From contig JBBABD010000006.1 of the NCBI GenBank assembly GCA_041657845.1, positions 1 through 45,068 of the forward strand: a stretch of DNA of 45,068 bases. The letters run 5' to 3'. The position numbers and the translations under genes were made by a program. How positions within the stretch are numbered: position 1 is the stretch's first letter; each line of letters opens with the position of its first letter. Source of the DNA: Parcubacteria group bacterium (lineage in GTDB: Bacteria; Patescibacteriota; Minisyncoccia; Moranbacterales; JAKLHP01). The notes below the pieces were generated by a model. The model was not told where the DNA came from, did no database searches, and was given only the letters and a program-made list of their open reading frames with translations. Positions 16,696 to 24,426 of this stretch are shown one piece after another.

Positions 16696-17124
16696 ATGAA
16701 AAAAGGTTCTTTTTTTATTTTTGTTTGCGCTATTGCCTTTTGCCTTAGCTCAGTTGCTGAGTCAGCTGAGTACACTATTCGGAAAGGAGATGGCTGGCAG
16801 AGAATCGCCAGAACCGTTTCTGAAGTTTCTGGAATTCGGCAAGATGTCAATCTGTTGCGGGAAGCAAATCCCGCAATGGAAAAACTCATTCCTGGTCAAA
16901 AAATAAACTATCTCACCAAAGAAGAGGTAAGGATGGCCAGGAAATGGATTGAACTTTGTATCTCTGCTGGATACGAAGATTCAGTCTACTGGGATGTCAA
17001 ACGGGATCTTTCCAATGGAATCATCAAGAGGGATTCCATTCGAAGGATTATGAATTTCGCTGAGGCGTACCGCCTTGACGTTCGACCAGCTCCGGTTGTG
17101 AGCTTAACAAAGCTCGCGCCGTAA
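16696..17124 (+). CDS. Secreted LysM-domain protein
   Basis: A 142-residue protein with a classic signal peptide (MKKGSFFIF..., hydrophobic core about 5-18, likely cleavage after SVAESA near 24). A LysM-like motif follows (YTIRKGDGWQRIARTV ... NLLREANPAM ... LIPGQKI, about 26-72), expected to bind peptidoglycan or chitin-like glycans. The C-terminal about 70 residues are alpha-helical looking and unassigned. Promoter, Shine-Dalgarno site and terminator are all textbook, and the gene is more GC-rich than its neighbours, so it may be a recent arrival or a highly expressed cassette. It probably acts in the cell wall. Confidence 0.85.
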   Translation: MKKGSFFIFVCAIAFCLSSVAESAEYTIRKGDGWQRIARTVSEVSGIRQDVNLLREANPAMEKLIPGQKINYLTKEEVRMARKWIELCISAGYEDSVYWDVKRDLSNGIIKRDSIRRIMNFAEAYRLDVRPAPVVSLTKLAP

Positions 17125-17129
17125 CCAAC

Positions 17130-17180
17130 TCCCCATTTTCACAAAAGCATTTGCTGGCGTGGAGATGGGGATTTTATTTT
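17130..17180 (+). terminator. Intrinsic terminator of the LysM gene
   Basis: TCCCCAT (17130-17136) pairs with ATGGGGA (17165-17171); the interior can also pair (AGCA/TGCT). TTTTATTTT follows. It also separates this gene from the converging map gene. Confidence 0.75.
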
Positions 17181-17941
17181 GTCAAAATTTCATATCCATC
17201 ATCAGTAACCAAAACCGTGTTTTCGTAATGTGCGCTGAGTTTCCCATCTTTGGTTTTAAATACCCAGCCGTTTTTTTCGATAGTCAAATGGTAGCTTCCT
17301 TCATTAACCATCGGCTCAAGCGCCAAAACCATTCCGGATTTTAATTTCAAATCTTGATAATAGCCTTTTCCCCAATAATTCATAACCTGCGGATCTTCGT
17401 GAAGCTTGGTTCCTATTCCATGTCCGACCAGATCCCTCACCACCGAAAAACCATTCTGCTCAACATATTTTTGAACCGCTTTTGAATAATCGCTCAGCAT
17501 TGCGCCATTTTTTATTTTAGAAACTCCTTCCCAAAAAGATTTTTCCGTTATCTCAATAAGTTTTCGCGCTTTCTTATCAATCTTCCCTACCGCAAAAGTC
17601 CTGGCCATATCAGAAAACATTCCTTCATATTTCATTCCTACATCCACTTTTAAAATATTCCCTTCCCTGAGAATTATTTCTTCCGAAGGAATTCCATGAA
17701 CTATCTCGTCATTGATAGATGCGCAAATTGAAGCCGGAAATGGATCACCGACATCGGATCCGTAATTTTTAAAAGCCGGAATTCCTCCCAGCTTCAGTAT
17801 CGCATCTTCGGCTATTTTATCAAGAGAAAGAGTATCAATTCCAATTTTTATGTTCTTTTCAATCTCATTCATTACCAGCGCGAGCCTCTTGCAGCTCTCT
17901 CTGATTTTTCCTATTTGCTCCCCGGTTTTAATGGTAACCAT
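17174..17941 (-). CDS. map: Type I methionine aminopeptidase
   Basis: A 255-residue M24 metallopeptidase that removes the initiator methionine from new proteins. The metal-binding framework is visible: VDVGMKYEGMFSDMART (two Asp), VGHGIGTKLHEDP (His), LALEPMV (Glu) and the C-terminal HYENTVLVT (Glu). The length fits type Ia. The last gene of the secY-adk-map string; adk ends 6 nt upstream of its start. The usual next genes (infA, rpmJ, rpsM, rpsK, rpsD, rpoA, rplQ) are absent here. Confidence 0.97.
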   Translation of the reverse strand: MVTIKTGEQIGKIRESCKRLALVMNEIEKNIKIGIDTLSLDKIAEDAILKLGGIPAFKNYGSDVGDPFPASICASINDEIVHGIPSEEIILREGNILKVDVGMKYEGMFSDMARTFAVGKIDKKARKLIEITEKSFWEGVSKIKNGAMLSDYSKAVQKYVEQNGFSVVRDLVGHGIGTKLHEDPQVMNYWGKGYYQDLKLKSGMVLALEPMVNEGSYHLTIEKNGWVFKTKDGKLSAHYENTVLVTDDGYEILTK

Positions 17942-17947
17942 AGATTA

Positions 17948-18589
17948 TTATATCTTGCTTATGATATCATCAAAAACTTCTTTCTTACTTTTTGTTCCAT
18001 CAATTTCTATTAATACACCTTTGTTTCTATAATATTCCACGACTGGAAGCGTTTGCTCTCGAAAAATAGATAATCTTTTTTTGATACCCTCTTCCGTATC
18101 ATCTTTTCTTTTTTCCACACAGCTTCCACAATCCGGACATAGATCGTTGGGATCCTGTAAATTTTCCCCCAAAACAAAATGCTTACGGCATTTTGGACAG
18201 CTATATCGCCGGGAAACTCTCTCGATTGATTCTTCGTCGGAAATATTCAGAAATATTATTTTGTCTATTTTTCTTCCCGAATCAGCAAAAGCTTGCTCTA
18301 CTTCTTTTATTTGTTCAACTCTGCGAGGAGCTCCATCCAAAATAATTCCTTTTTCTGGAATAACTTTCCTGAACTCTTCTATCAGAGATCTCAAAACAAC
18401 CTCATCAGAAACTAATTCTTTTTTAATATGGACAATTTCATGCAATTCTCTTCCCAGTTCGCTATCTTCTTTCGCCATTTTTCGAAGCATTCTCCCTAAT
18501 TCGATATGAGTTGCGCCAAAATGCTCCGCTAGAAATAACGCTTGCGTCCCCTTCCCGCTTCCTTGTTGCCCCAAGATAATTAAATTCAT
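17948..18589 (-). CDS. adk: Adenylate kinase, zinc-binding LID type
   Basis: A 213-residue nucleotide kinase that equilibrates 2 ADP with ATP and AMP. The P-loop GQQGSGKGTQ is at residues 7-16, the AMP-binding region DGAPRR near 84, and the LID holds four cysteines (CPKCRKHF...LCPDCGSC), so it binds zinc as in many Gram-positive enzymes. Second in the secY-adk-map group. Confidence 0.97.
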   Translation of the reverse strand: MNLIILGQQGSGKGTQALFLAEHFGATHIELGRMLRKMAKEDSELGRELHEIVHIKKELVSDEVVLRSLIEEFRKVIPEKGIILDGAPRRVEQIKEVEQAFADSGRKIDKIIFLNISDEESIERVSRRYSCPKCRKHFVLGENLQDPNDLCPDCGSCVEKRKDDTEEGIKKRLSIFREQTLPVVEYYRNKGVLIEIDGTKSKKEVFDDIISKI

Positions 18590-18593
18590 AAAT

Positions 18594-18697
18594 CGCTAAT
18601 TTTCACAAATTAAAAACAAATTTACATTAACCACAAAATATTGTTAAATTTATATTCGTGATTCGTGTAAATTCGCCTATAATTCGTGTTAATTAGT
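18594..18697. repeat. Intergenic repeat of TTCGTGT(A/T)AATT units
   Basis: The 113-nt gap between secY and adk is made of motifs such as ATTCGTGATTCGTGTAAATTCG and AATTCGTGTTAATTAG. They resemble the units of the repeat in the ribosomal protein junctions (ATTCGTGATT) but do not match it along the length. Confidence 0.45.
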
Positions 18698-18702
18698 TTC
18701 TA

Positions 18703-19974
18703 TCAGAATCCTTCATAGTCTCTCATAACCAGCTGACTTTCAATTTGTTTGATTGTTTCAATAACAACTGAAACAACAATCAAAACACTGGTTCCGCCAA
18801 TCGCAATTGTGCTTATTCCGCTCACAGCCCTGATAAACAAAGGCAATACCGCAATTAAACCAAGAAACAATGACCCTGTCAGGGTTATCCTGTTCATTAT
18901 TTTATAGAGATAATCGGCTGTATTTTTTCCTGGGCGTATACCCGGAACATATCCTCCCTGCTTTTGGAGATTTTCGGAAATTTGGTGAGGATCAAAGACC
19001 ACGGCTGTATAAAAATAGGTGAAAAGTACGACAAGAATAAAATACATCACTCCATAAAACAACTGATTCTGAAAAATATTATTCACAGAAGTAGCAATGT
19101 TTGCTATTGTCGTATTTTTCACTTGCATCAAAAAATTGGCTATCATTCCGGGAAAAAGCATTATGGAAATAGCGAAGATAATTGGGATTACTCCGGCTTG
19201 ATTAACGCGAAGAGGAAGATGAGAAGAAACTCCGCCATACATTTTGTTGCCTCTTATTCTCTTGGCATAAGAAACAGGAATGTTCCTCTGTCCTTCGGAA
19301 ACCATAACGACTCCAGCTATGGTAATAATCGCCACTATTGCAAAAATTAAATAAGTAAAAAATTTGGTAGAATCAAAAACGGAAAAAAGCTGGCTTAAGC
19401 TTCCCGGGAGACTGGCCACTATTCCCGCGAAAATTATTAGAGACACTCCGTTGCCAATTCCCTTTTCGGTGATAAGCTCTCCTAGCCACATCAAAAATAC
19501 AGTACCCGTAGTAGCGATAATTATTATCATTATAATATTGAATTGAGTGAGATCTCCCAAGACCTGCTGGGAACGAAGAAGGCTGATCATTGCAAAAGAC
19601 TGAAGCGCTGCCAGCGGAATCGTAATCCATCTGGTCCACATATTAAATTTTTGCCTTCCCGCTTCGCCTTCTTCCTTATAAATCTGTTCCAGACGCGGAA
19701 TGATCATCGTCAAAAGCTGCATTATGATAGAAGCGGTGATATATGGTCCAACGCCCAAAAGAACAATGGAGATATTGCTAAGCCCGCCTCCGGAAAAAAT
19801 ATTAAGAAGTCCCAAAAACTGGTTGCCTTCAAAAAGTTGTTTAAGCTGCTGCGTGTTCACTCCCGGTACCGGAATGGCCGCTGCAATCCTAAATACCACC
19901 AAAAGTCCAAGTATGAAAAATATCTTGTTTCGAAGTTGCTTTACTTTAAAAATTTGAACTAATTTCTCAAACAT
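18703..19974 (-). CDS. secY: Protein translocase subunit SecY
   Basis: A 423-residue multi-pass membrane protein, the channel of the Sec translocon. The N-terminus FEKLVQIFKVKQLRNKIFFILGLLVVFR and the motif PGVNTQQL are typical, about ten hydrophobic segments are visible, and the cytoplasmic loop GQRNIPVSYAKR near residue 228 is a family hallmark. Works with SecG (15.9 kb). It follows rplO across a 113-nt palindromic element. Confidence 0.97.
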   Translation of the reverse strand: MFEKLVQIFKVKQLRNKIFFILGLLVVFRIAAAIPVPGVNTQQLKQLFEGNQFLGLLNIFSGGGLSNISIVLLGVGPYITASIIMQLLTMIIPRLEQIYKEEGEAGRQKFNMWTRWITIPLAALQSFAMISLLRSQQVLGDLTQFNIIMIIIIATTGTVFLMWLGELITEKGIGNGVSLIIFAGIVASLPGSLSQLFSVFDSTKFFTYLIFAIVAIITIAGVVMVSEGQRNIPVSYAKRIRGNKMYGGVSSHLPLRVNQAGVIPIIFAISIMLFPGMIANFLMQVKNTTIANIATSVNNIFQNQLFYGVMYFILVVLFTYFYTAVVFDPHQISENLQKQGGYVPGIRPGKNTADYLYKIMNRITLTGSLFLGLIAVLPLFIRAVSGISTIAIGGTSVLIVVSVVIETIKQIESQLVMRDYEGF

Positions 19975-20026
19975 CTAATTAACCTTTTTTATTTCTCTTA
20001 GGAATTACGCATTTCAATAATAATTA

Positions 20027-20139
20027 TGTCATTCCTGCGAAAGCAGGAATCTACACAAACGATAATCACAAGTTTAATGTATAAGCATTAGATTGGTGAA
20101 ATTTGAAAGCGTAGATTCCTGGTCAAGCCAGGAATGACA
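20027..20139. repeat. 113-nt double-hairpin intergenic element, copy 1
   Basis: The ends TGTCATTCCTG and CAGGAATGACA are 11-bp perfect inverted repeats. Each end also folds on itself: TTCCTGCGAAAGCAGGAA on the left and TTCCTGGTCAAGCCAGGAA on the right. It lies between rplO and secY. A second copy of exactly the same length lies at 38347-38459. Confidence 0.85.
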
Positions 20140-20153
20140 ACCAAACGCGTAAG

Positions 20154-20573
20154 TTATTTCTCTATGGCTTTTTTAGCAGATTCAGACATCGATATTTCTT
20201 TATCTATAACAAGTTTCTTTGTAAGTTTTCCTGTTCCAAGTATTTTTATTCCTTTTCTTGATTCTATTTTGCCTATAAGACCGGTTTCCATTAAACTTTT
20301 AATACTAACCGTATCGCCATTTTTGAAATTTTTCTCCAAATCAATGAGATTTATGTTAATTTTTTTGGAATGCGGGGATTTAAATCCTCTGACCTTTTTG
20401 AGTCTTTCAATTAAAGAAGATCTTCCACCTTCAAACAAAGGATCTATGGCTTTTCCTCCTGATCTGGCTTTTTGCCCTTTGTTTCCTCTGCCGGAATAAG
20501 TCCCTCTTTTTCCGCCTCTTCCGATAGTCTTTCTCTTCTTTTTATTCTTAAGTTTTAATTCGTGAATTTGCAT
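20154..20573 (-). CDS. rplO: 50S ribosomal protein L15 (uL15)
   Basis: A 139-residue protein that begins MQIHELKLKNKKKRKTIGRG, the typical glycine-rich N-terminus (GRGGKRGTYSGRGNKGQKAR) that threads between 23S rRNA helices. A late assembly protein of the large subunit. It follows rpsE by 11 nt: the rpmD (L30) gene that normally lies between them is missing. Confidence 0.95.
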   Translation of the reverse strand: MQIHELKLKNKKKRKTIGRGGKRGTYSGRGNKGQKARSGGKAIDPLFEGGRSSLIERLKKVRGFKSPHSKKININLIDLEKNFKNGDTVSIKSLMETGLIGKIESRKGIKILGTGKLTKKLVIDKEISMSESAKKAIEK

Positions 20574-20584
20574 AAAATTTTTAA

Positions 20585-21070
20585 TTAAGCTTGGCTAGCT
20601 TTATTCTCTTTTAAACTTTTTAATGCGGCTACTGTCGCCCTAGCTACGTTTAATTTGTTAGACGTTCCCATCGATTTCGAAACAATATCATGAATTCCTG
20701 CTAAATCAACAACGGCTCTAACCGCTCCTCCGGCAATTATTCCCCGCCCTTCTTGCGCCGGTCTAAGCATTACCCTTGCGCTTCCCAGCTTAATCAATAC
20801 ATCATGAGGAATGGTTTTGCCGCTCATTTTCACGTTTATAATATTTTTCTTGGCATCATTATAAGATTTTTCAATTGCATCAGAAACATCAGATCCCTTG
20901 GAAACACCCACTCCCACTCTCCCTTTTCTATCCCCGATAACCAAAGTTGCCCTAAATCGAAATCTTCTTCCGCCTTTCACTACCCTGGTTACACGAGCAA
21001 GATCCAGAAGTTTTTGTTCAAACTCCGGTTTTTCCCTTTTCTTGAATTTTCCGTTATTGTTTCTACTCAT
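20585..21070 (-). CDS. rpsE: 30S ribosomal protein S5 (uS5)
   Basis: A 161-residue protein with the S5 double-stranded RNA-binding motif (VVKGGRRFRFRATLVIGDRKG) and the C-terminal ribosomal S5 domain (PAQEGRGIIAGGAVRAVVDLAG). It acts in decoding accuracy. A GTG five codons upstream (21085) is open, but the ATG at 21070 gives the usual MSRNN start. Confidence 0.95.
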   Translation of the reverse strand: MSRNNNGKFKKREKPEFEQKLLDLARVTRVVKGGRRFRFRATLVIGDRKGRVGVGVSKGSDVSDAIEKSYNDAKKNIINVKMSGKTIPHDVLIKLGSARVMLRPAQEGRGIIAGGAVRAVVDLAGIHDIVSKSMGTSNKLNVARATVAALKSLKENKASQA

Positions 21071-21083
21071 AATGATATAGCTC

Positions 21084-21122
21084 ACTAAACTACATTAATT
21101 ATTTCTCTAAATATCACTAATT
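21084..21122 (-). repeat. Operon-junction repeat, truncated copy (rplR-rpsE)
   Basis: Only the start-proximal third of the repeat is present: in the gene sense, TAGTGATATTTAGAGAAATAATTAATGTAG..., just before rpsE. The AATCGCGAA units are absent. Confidence 0.6.
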
Positions 21123-21153
21123 ATTTTATCTTAAACTTATATGAATCAACCTA

Positions 21154-21498
21154 TCAAAATTTAAGTCCGCCTTCTCTTGCACTATCCGCAAATGCTTTAA
21201 TTTTCCCGTGATATTTGTATCCGCCTCTATCAAAAACCACTTCAGAAATTTTTTTATCGATGCATTTCTTCGCAACAACCTTGCCCAGCTTCCTCAATCC
21301 TTCGATATTGTTTTTTCCTTTAGCTTCTTTGAGATCGGCTGATACTATAGTGTTGCCTTTCTTATCATCAATAGCTTGGACATAAACTTTTTTCAGACTG
21401 ATAAAAACACAAAGCCTGGGTCTTTTGGCTGTGCCGAAAATCTTGGCCCTAATTCTCCTTTTTCGCTTCTCTCTTAATTTTTTCCTATCTATAATCAT
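21154..21498 (-). CDS. rplR: 50S ribosomal protein L18 (uL18)
   Basis: A 114-residue, very basic protein that binds 5S rRNA. The N-terminal basic stretch (KLREKRKRRIRAKIFGTAKRPRL) and the C-terminal DRGGYKYHGKIKAFADSARE are family signatures. Separated from rplF by a 90-nt spacer of GAACGTT repeats. Confidence 0.95.
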   Translation of the reverse strand: MIIDRKKLREKRKRRIRAKIFGTAKRPRLCVFISLKKVYVQAIDDKKGNTIVSADLKEAKGKNNIEGLRKLGKVVAKKCIDKKISEVVFDRGGYKYHGKIKAFADSAREGGLKF

Positions 21499-21507
21499 AA
21501 ATTTGTT

Positions 21508-21588
21508 CTAATGTTCTAAGCGTTCTATCGCTTTGCTCATTCAAATCGCTTTGAACGTTTTGAGCGGCTTGAACGTTTTCAACGTTTA
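21508..21588. repeat. GAACGTT-type repeat between rplF and rplR
   Basis: The spacer repeats GTTCTAAGCGTTCTATCGC, CGCTTTGAACGTTTTGAGC and GGCTTGAACGTTTTCAACG. These are degenerate copies of one 18-20 nt theme in mixed orientation. It differs from the repeat used at the other junctions of this operon. Confidence 0.55.
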
Positions 21589-21589
21589 A

Positions 21590-22132
21590 CTAGCTTGTTG
21601 ACCCGGATTTCTTTCCTTCTTTTCTTCTGACTATTTCGCCGACATATCTGAATCCTTTCCCTTTATATGGCTCAACGGGCTTGAATTTTTTTATGGTAGC
21701 AGCAAATTGGCCGACTTCTTGTTTGTCTATTCCGGAAATTGTCATAATGTTATTTTCGATCTTTGCTTCAATTCCTTCCGGAACATCAACAATTACCGGG
21801 TGAGAAAAACCTAACGCCATATTAATTTTCTTCCCCTGAATTGCCATTCTATATCCCACACCATTAAGTTCCAACTGTTTTTGATATCCTTCCGTTACTC
21901 CCTTGATCATATTTTCGATTATCCTAGCAGTTGTTCCCCAAAGAGCTGAAACATTTTTTGAATTCCCTTTTTTGAGAACAGAAACTTCCTTTTCGGAAAT
22001 ATTAATTTCCATTTCATCGCTAAATTTAAAATTCAAAGAGCCTTTAGGACCGGCGACATTAACAATCCCGTCTTTAAGCTCGACTTTAACGTCGCTTTTA
22101 ATCTCAATTGGTTTTTTTCCTATTCTACTCAT
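21590..22132 (-). CDS. rplF: 50S ribosomal protein L6 (uL6)
   Basis: A 180-residue protein with two L6 domains. The N-terminus MSRIGKKPIEI and the C-terminal KPVEPYKGKGFRYVGEIVRRKEGKK are diagnostic. It lies near the factor-binding site of the large subunit. Its start is preceded by a full copy of the operon-junction repeat. Confidence 0.96.
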   Translation of the reverse strand: MSRIGKKPIEIKSDVKVELKDGIVNVAGPKGSLNFKFSDEMEINISEKEVSVLKKGNSKNVSALWGTTARIIENMIKGVTEGYQKQLELNGVGYRMAIQGKKINMALGFSHPVIVDVPEGIEAKIENNIMTISGIDKQEVGQFAATIKKFKPVEPYKGKGFRYVGEIVRRKEGKKSGSTS

Positions 22133-22136
22133 ATTA

Positions 22137-22255
22137 GTAAATTCTCTAAACTTACACTAATTATTTCTCGAAATATCACTAAACAATTTATTTTTAATTT
22201 TTCGGGATTATTCGCGATTATTTTCGCGATTATTTTCGCGATTGTTTCGTGATTC
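22137..22255 (-). repeat. Operon-junction repeat, long copy (rpsH-rplF)
   Basis: In the gene sense: AATCACGAAACAATCGCG, then AAAATAATCGCG twice, AATAATCCCGAAAAATT, an AT-rich middle, TTTAGTGATATTTCGAG, AATAATTAGTGTAAG and TTTAGAGAATT, then the rplF start. It matches the rplE-side copy at 22985-23083 almost base for base but carries one extra 12-nt AATCGCGAAAAT unit. Confidence 0.8.
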
Positions 22256-22261
22256 AAATCA

Positions 22262-22675
22262 TTACCAAACTTCGCAAATATATTCCCCGCCTAATCCCAA
22301 TTTTCTTGCTTCTTTTCCGGTCATTACGCCTTTTGACGTCGAAATTACAGCGATACCGAATCCATTTTTAATTTTTTTAATCTCATCTTTCTTTAGATAT
22401 ATCCTTTTCCCTTCTTTGCTCACTCTTTTTATTTCAGTGATAACTGGTATTTTTTTATTATTTCCAACTTTTTCATATTTCAAAACTATTCTTATCCTAT
22501 CAAATTTGCTTTCTTCATTGCTCTTAACCACTTCGACAAAATCAGCAAGATTTTCTTTTTCCAAAATCTTGGCAACAGCCAATTTTAAATTGGAAAATGG
22601 AAAAACTGCCTCGCTATGCCCGGCTTTCTGAGCGTTTCTTATTCGTGTTAACATATCGCTAATTGGATCTAACAT
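22262..22675 (-). CDS. rpsH: 30S ribosomal protein S8 (uS8)
   Basis: A 137-residue protein; starts MLDPISDMLTRIRNAQKAGH and ends with the S8 signature (GFGIAVISTSKGVMTGKEARKLGLGGEYICEVW). Binds 16S rRNA early in assembly and in many bacteria represses the spc operon. Confidence 0.96.
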   Translation of the reverse strand: MLDPISDMLTRIRNAQKAGHSEAVFPFSNLKLAVAKILEKENLADFVEVVKSNEESKFDRIRIVLKYEKVGNNKKIPVITEIKRVSKEGKRIYLKKDEIKKIKNGFGIAVISTSKGVMTGKEARKLGLGGEYICEVW

Positions 22676-22682
22676 AATTGTA

Positions 22683-22784
22683 TATTCACTAAACTAGACT
22701 AATTATTTCCCGAATTATCACTAAACTTATTACTTTTATTATTTCGTGATTTTCGAGATATTTTTCGCGATTGTTTCGCGATTT
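22683..22784 (-). repeat. Operon-junction repeat, divergent copy (rpsN-rpsH)
   Basis: In the gene sense the copy reads AATCGCGAAACAATCGCG, AAAAATATCTCG, AAAATCACGAAA, an AT-rich middle, TTTAGTGATAATTCGGG and AATAATTAGTCTAGTTTAGTG before rpsH. Unit sequence has drifted but the order of parts is kept. Confidence 0.7.
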
Positions 22785-22790
22785 ATCATT

Positions 22791-22976
22791 TTACCAGCTT
22801 GATTTTCGTACTCCCGGGATTTCCCCTTTACTTGCTAATTCTCTAAAACAAATTCTGCAAAGGTCAAATTTCCTAAGATATCCTCGTTTTCTTCCGCATT
22901 TCCAGCAACGATTAACAGCCCTCGTGGAAAATTTAGGTTTTTTCTTTGATCTTGCAATTGTTGAGGTCTTTGCCAT
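22791..22976 (-). CDS. rpsN: 30S ribosomal protein S14 type Z (uS14)
   Basis: A 61-residue zinc-binding S14. The motif CWKCGRKRGYLRKFDLCRIC holds the two CxxC pairs. It is the short, zinc-type paralogue found in spc operons; it lies at the head of the 30S subunit. Confidence 0.97.
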   Translation of the reverse strand: MAKTSTIARSKKKPKFSTRAVNRCWKCGRKRGYLRKFDLCRICFRELASKGEIPGVRKSSW

Positions 22977-22984
22977 ATACTTTA

Positions 22985-23083
22985 ATTCACTAAACTTACA
23001 CTAATTATTTCTCGAAATATCACTAAACAATTTATTTTTAATTTTTCGGGATTATTCGCGATTATTTTCGCGATTGTTTCGTG
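22985..23083 (-). repeat. Operon-junction repeat (rplE-rpsN)
   Basis: Near-identical to the 22137-22255 copy over its whole length except that it has one AATCGCGAAAAT unit fewer. It runs into the rplE stop codon at one end and stops about 10 nt before the rpsN start at the other. Confidence 0.8.
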
Positions 23084-23084
23084 A

Positions 23085-23630
23085 TTATTGTTTCATCGGA
23101 AACCCTAATAGCCTAAAAAGCTCTATAGCATCTTTCCTGCTCTTTGCATCGGTTGTGATATTAATTTGAAAACTGAAAATATTTTTTACTTTTTCCGGCG
23201 ATATTTCAGGAAAGATAATGTGTTCCTTTATTCCCAAGTTCATATTCCCATTATCATCGATTGATCTAAGTTCTATTCCTTGAAAATCTCTAGTTCTAGG
23301 AAGAGCAAAATTTACCAAATGATCGATAAAATTCCACATTCTTTTTCCTCTTAGCGTTGCTTTCACTCCAATTTCCAATCCCACTCTTATTTTAAATCCG
23401 GCTATAGCTTTTTTGGCTTTTGTTTTCACCGCTTTTTGTCCGCAAATTTCGTTGAAAGAAGCAACGATTTCATCAATTTTTTCAGTCTCCTTAAGAATAT
23501 TTCCCGTTCCGACATTAATCACGCATTTCTCTATTTTGGGAACTGCCATATCATTGGTATATCCAAAAATTTTCTTCATTTCCGGAACAACTGTTTCTTT
23601 ATATCTAATTTTAGCTGGAATTATTTTCAT
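23085..23630 (-). CDS. rplE: 50S ribosomal protein L5 (uL5)
   Basis: A 181-residue protein of the 5S rRNA complex, at the central protuberance, contacting the P-site tRNA. Recognisable by VPKIEKCVINVGTG and the C-terminal NIFSFQINITTDAKSRKDAIELFRLLGFP. The gene is 2 nt after rplN, so likely translationally coupled. Confidence 0.96.
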   Translation of the reverse strand: MKIIPAKIRYKETVVPEMKKIFGYTNDMAVPKIEKCVINVGTGNILKETEKIDEIVASFNEICGQKAVKTKAKKAIAGFKIRVGLEIGVKATLRGKRMWNFIDHLVNFALPRTRDFQGIELRSIDDNGNMNLGIKEHIIFPEISPEKVKNIFSFQINITTDAKSRKDAIELFRLLGFPMKQ

Positions 23631-23632
23631 AT

Positions 23633-23998
23633 TTATAATACTTCTGGAGCTAATGAAATTATCTTGCCATATCCCTTTTCTTTTAATTCCCTGGCGACTG
23701 GCCCAAAAATACGAGTTCCTTTTGGTTCCTTTCCATCGACAATAACCGCTGCATTTTCATCGAATCGGATATAAGAACCGTCTTTTCTTCGAAGCGGAGT
23801 TTTTGTTCTGACTATAACCGCCCTAACTTTATCACCTTTTTTGACCATTCCTCTCGGTTCGGCTGATTTAACTGAAGCAACAACAATATCTCCAATACCG
23901 GCATATCTTCTCTTGGAACCGCCTAGAACCTTGAAACATTCAATAATCTTGGCTCCCGTATTATCAGCTGATTTTAATCTTGTTTCTGCTTGAATCAT
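23633..23998 (-). CDS. rplN: 50S ribosomal protein L14 (uL14)
   Basis: A 121-residue protein; starts MIQAETRLKSADNTGAK and has the L14 signature (GDIVVASVKSAEP ... RRKDGSYIRFDENAAVIV ... GTRIFGPVARELKEK). Part of an intersubunit bridge. Confidence 0.97.
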   Translation of the reverse strand: MIQAETRLKSADNTGAKIIECFKVLGGSKRRYAGIGDIVVASVKSAEPRGMVKKGDKVRAVIVRTKTPLRRKDGSYIRFDENAAVIVDGKEPKGTRIFGPVARELKEKGYGKIISLAPEVL

Positions 23999-24004
23999 AT
24001 TAAT

Positions 24005-24110
24005 AAATTCTCTAAACTACACTAATTATTTCTCGAAATATCACCAAACAATTTGTCTCTTGATTTTTTCGGGATTATTCGCGATTGTTTTCGCGATTGT
24101 TTTGTGATTT
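24005..24110 (-). repeat. Operon-junction repeat (rplX-rplN order inverted by an L24-L14 gene order)
   Basis: A copy with AATCACAAAACAATCGCG, AAAACAATCGCG, AATAATCCCG and the conserved TTCGAGAAATAATTAGTGTAG segment, in the gene sense, between rplX and rplN. The transcription order here is rpsQ, rplX, rplN, where most bacteria have rpsQ, rplN, rplX. Confidence 0.7.
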
Positions 24111-24116
24111 AAATTT

Positions 24117-24422
24117 TTATATTTCACTTTTACATTTTTTACAAATTCTTAATTTTTCATTTTTATCGACTTTAAAACCAATTCTGGTCAATTTTCCGCA
24201 TTTAGAGCAAACGAGCATTGTGTTTGAAATATTGATTGATGCAGGAATTTCAACTCTCTGGCCCTTTTCCCCTCCTTTTTTCGGCTTCATATGTTTTTTT
24301 ATCAGATTCAAACCCTCAACAACAATCCTAAACTTCTCGGGAATAACGCGCAGAACTTTTCCGCTTTTTCCCTTGTCTTTCCCTGCAATTATTTGAATTT
24401 GATCGCCTTTTCTTATTCTCAT
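24117..24422 (-). CDS. rplX: 50S ribosomal protein L24 (uL24), four-cysteine type
   Basis: A 101-residue protein with the KOW motif (GDQIQIIAGKDKGKSGKVLRV) and a C-terminal CSKCG ... CKKC pair that could bind zinc. Helps start large-subunit assembly. Transcribed before rplN and 4 nt after rpsQ; in most bacteria rplN comes first. Confidence 0.93.
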   Translation of the reverse strand: MRIRKGDQIQIIAGKDKGKSGKVLRVIPEKFRIVVEGLNLIKKHMKPKKGGEKGQRVEIPASINISNTMLVCSKCGKLTRIGFKVDKNEKLRICKKCKSEI

Positions 24423-24426
24423 AAAA

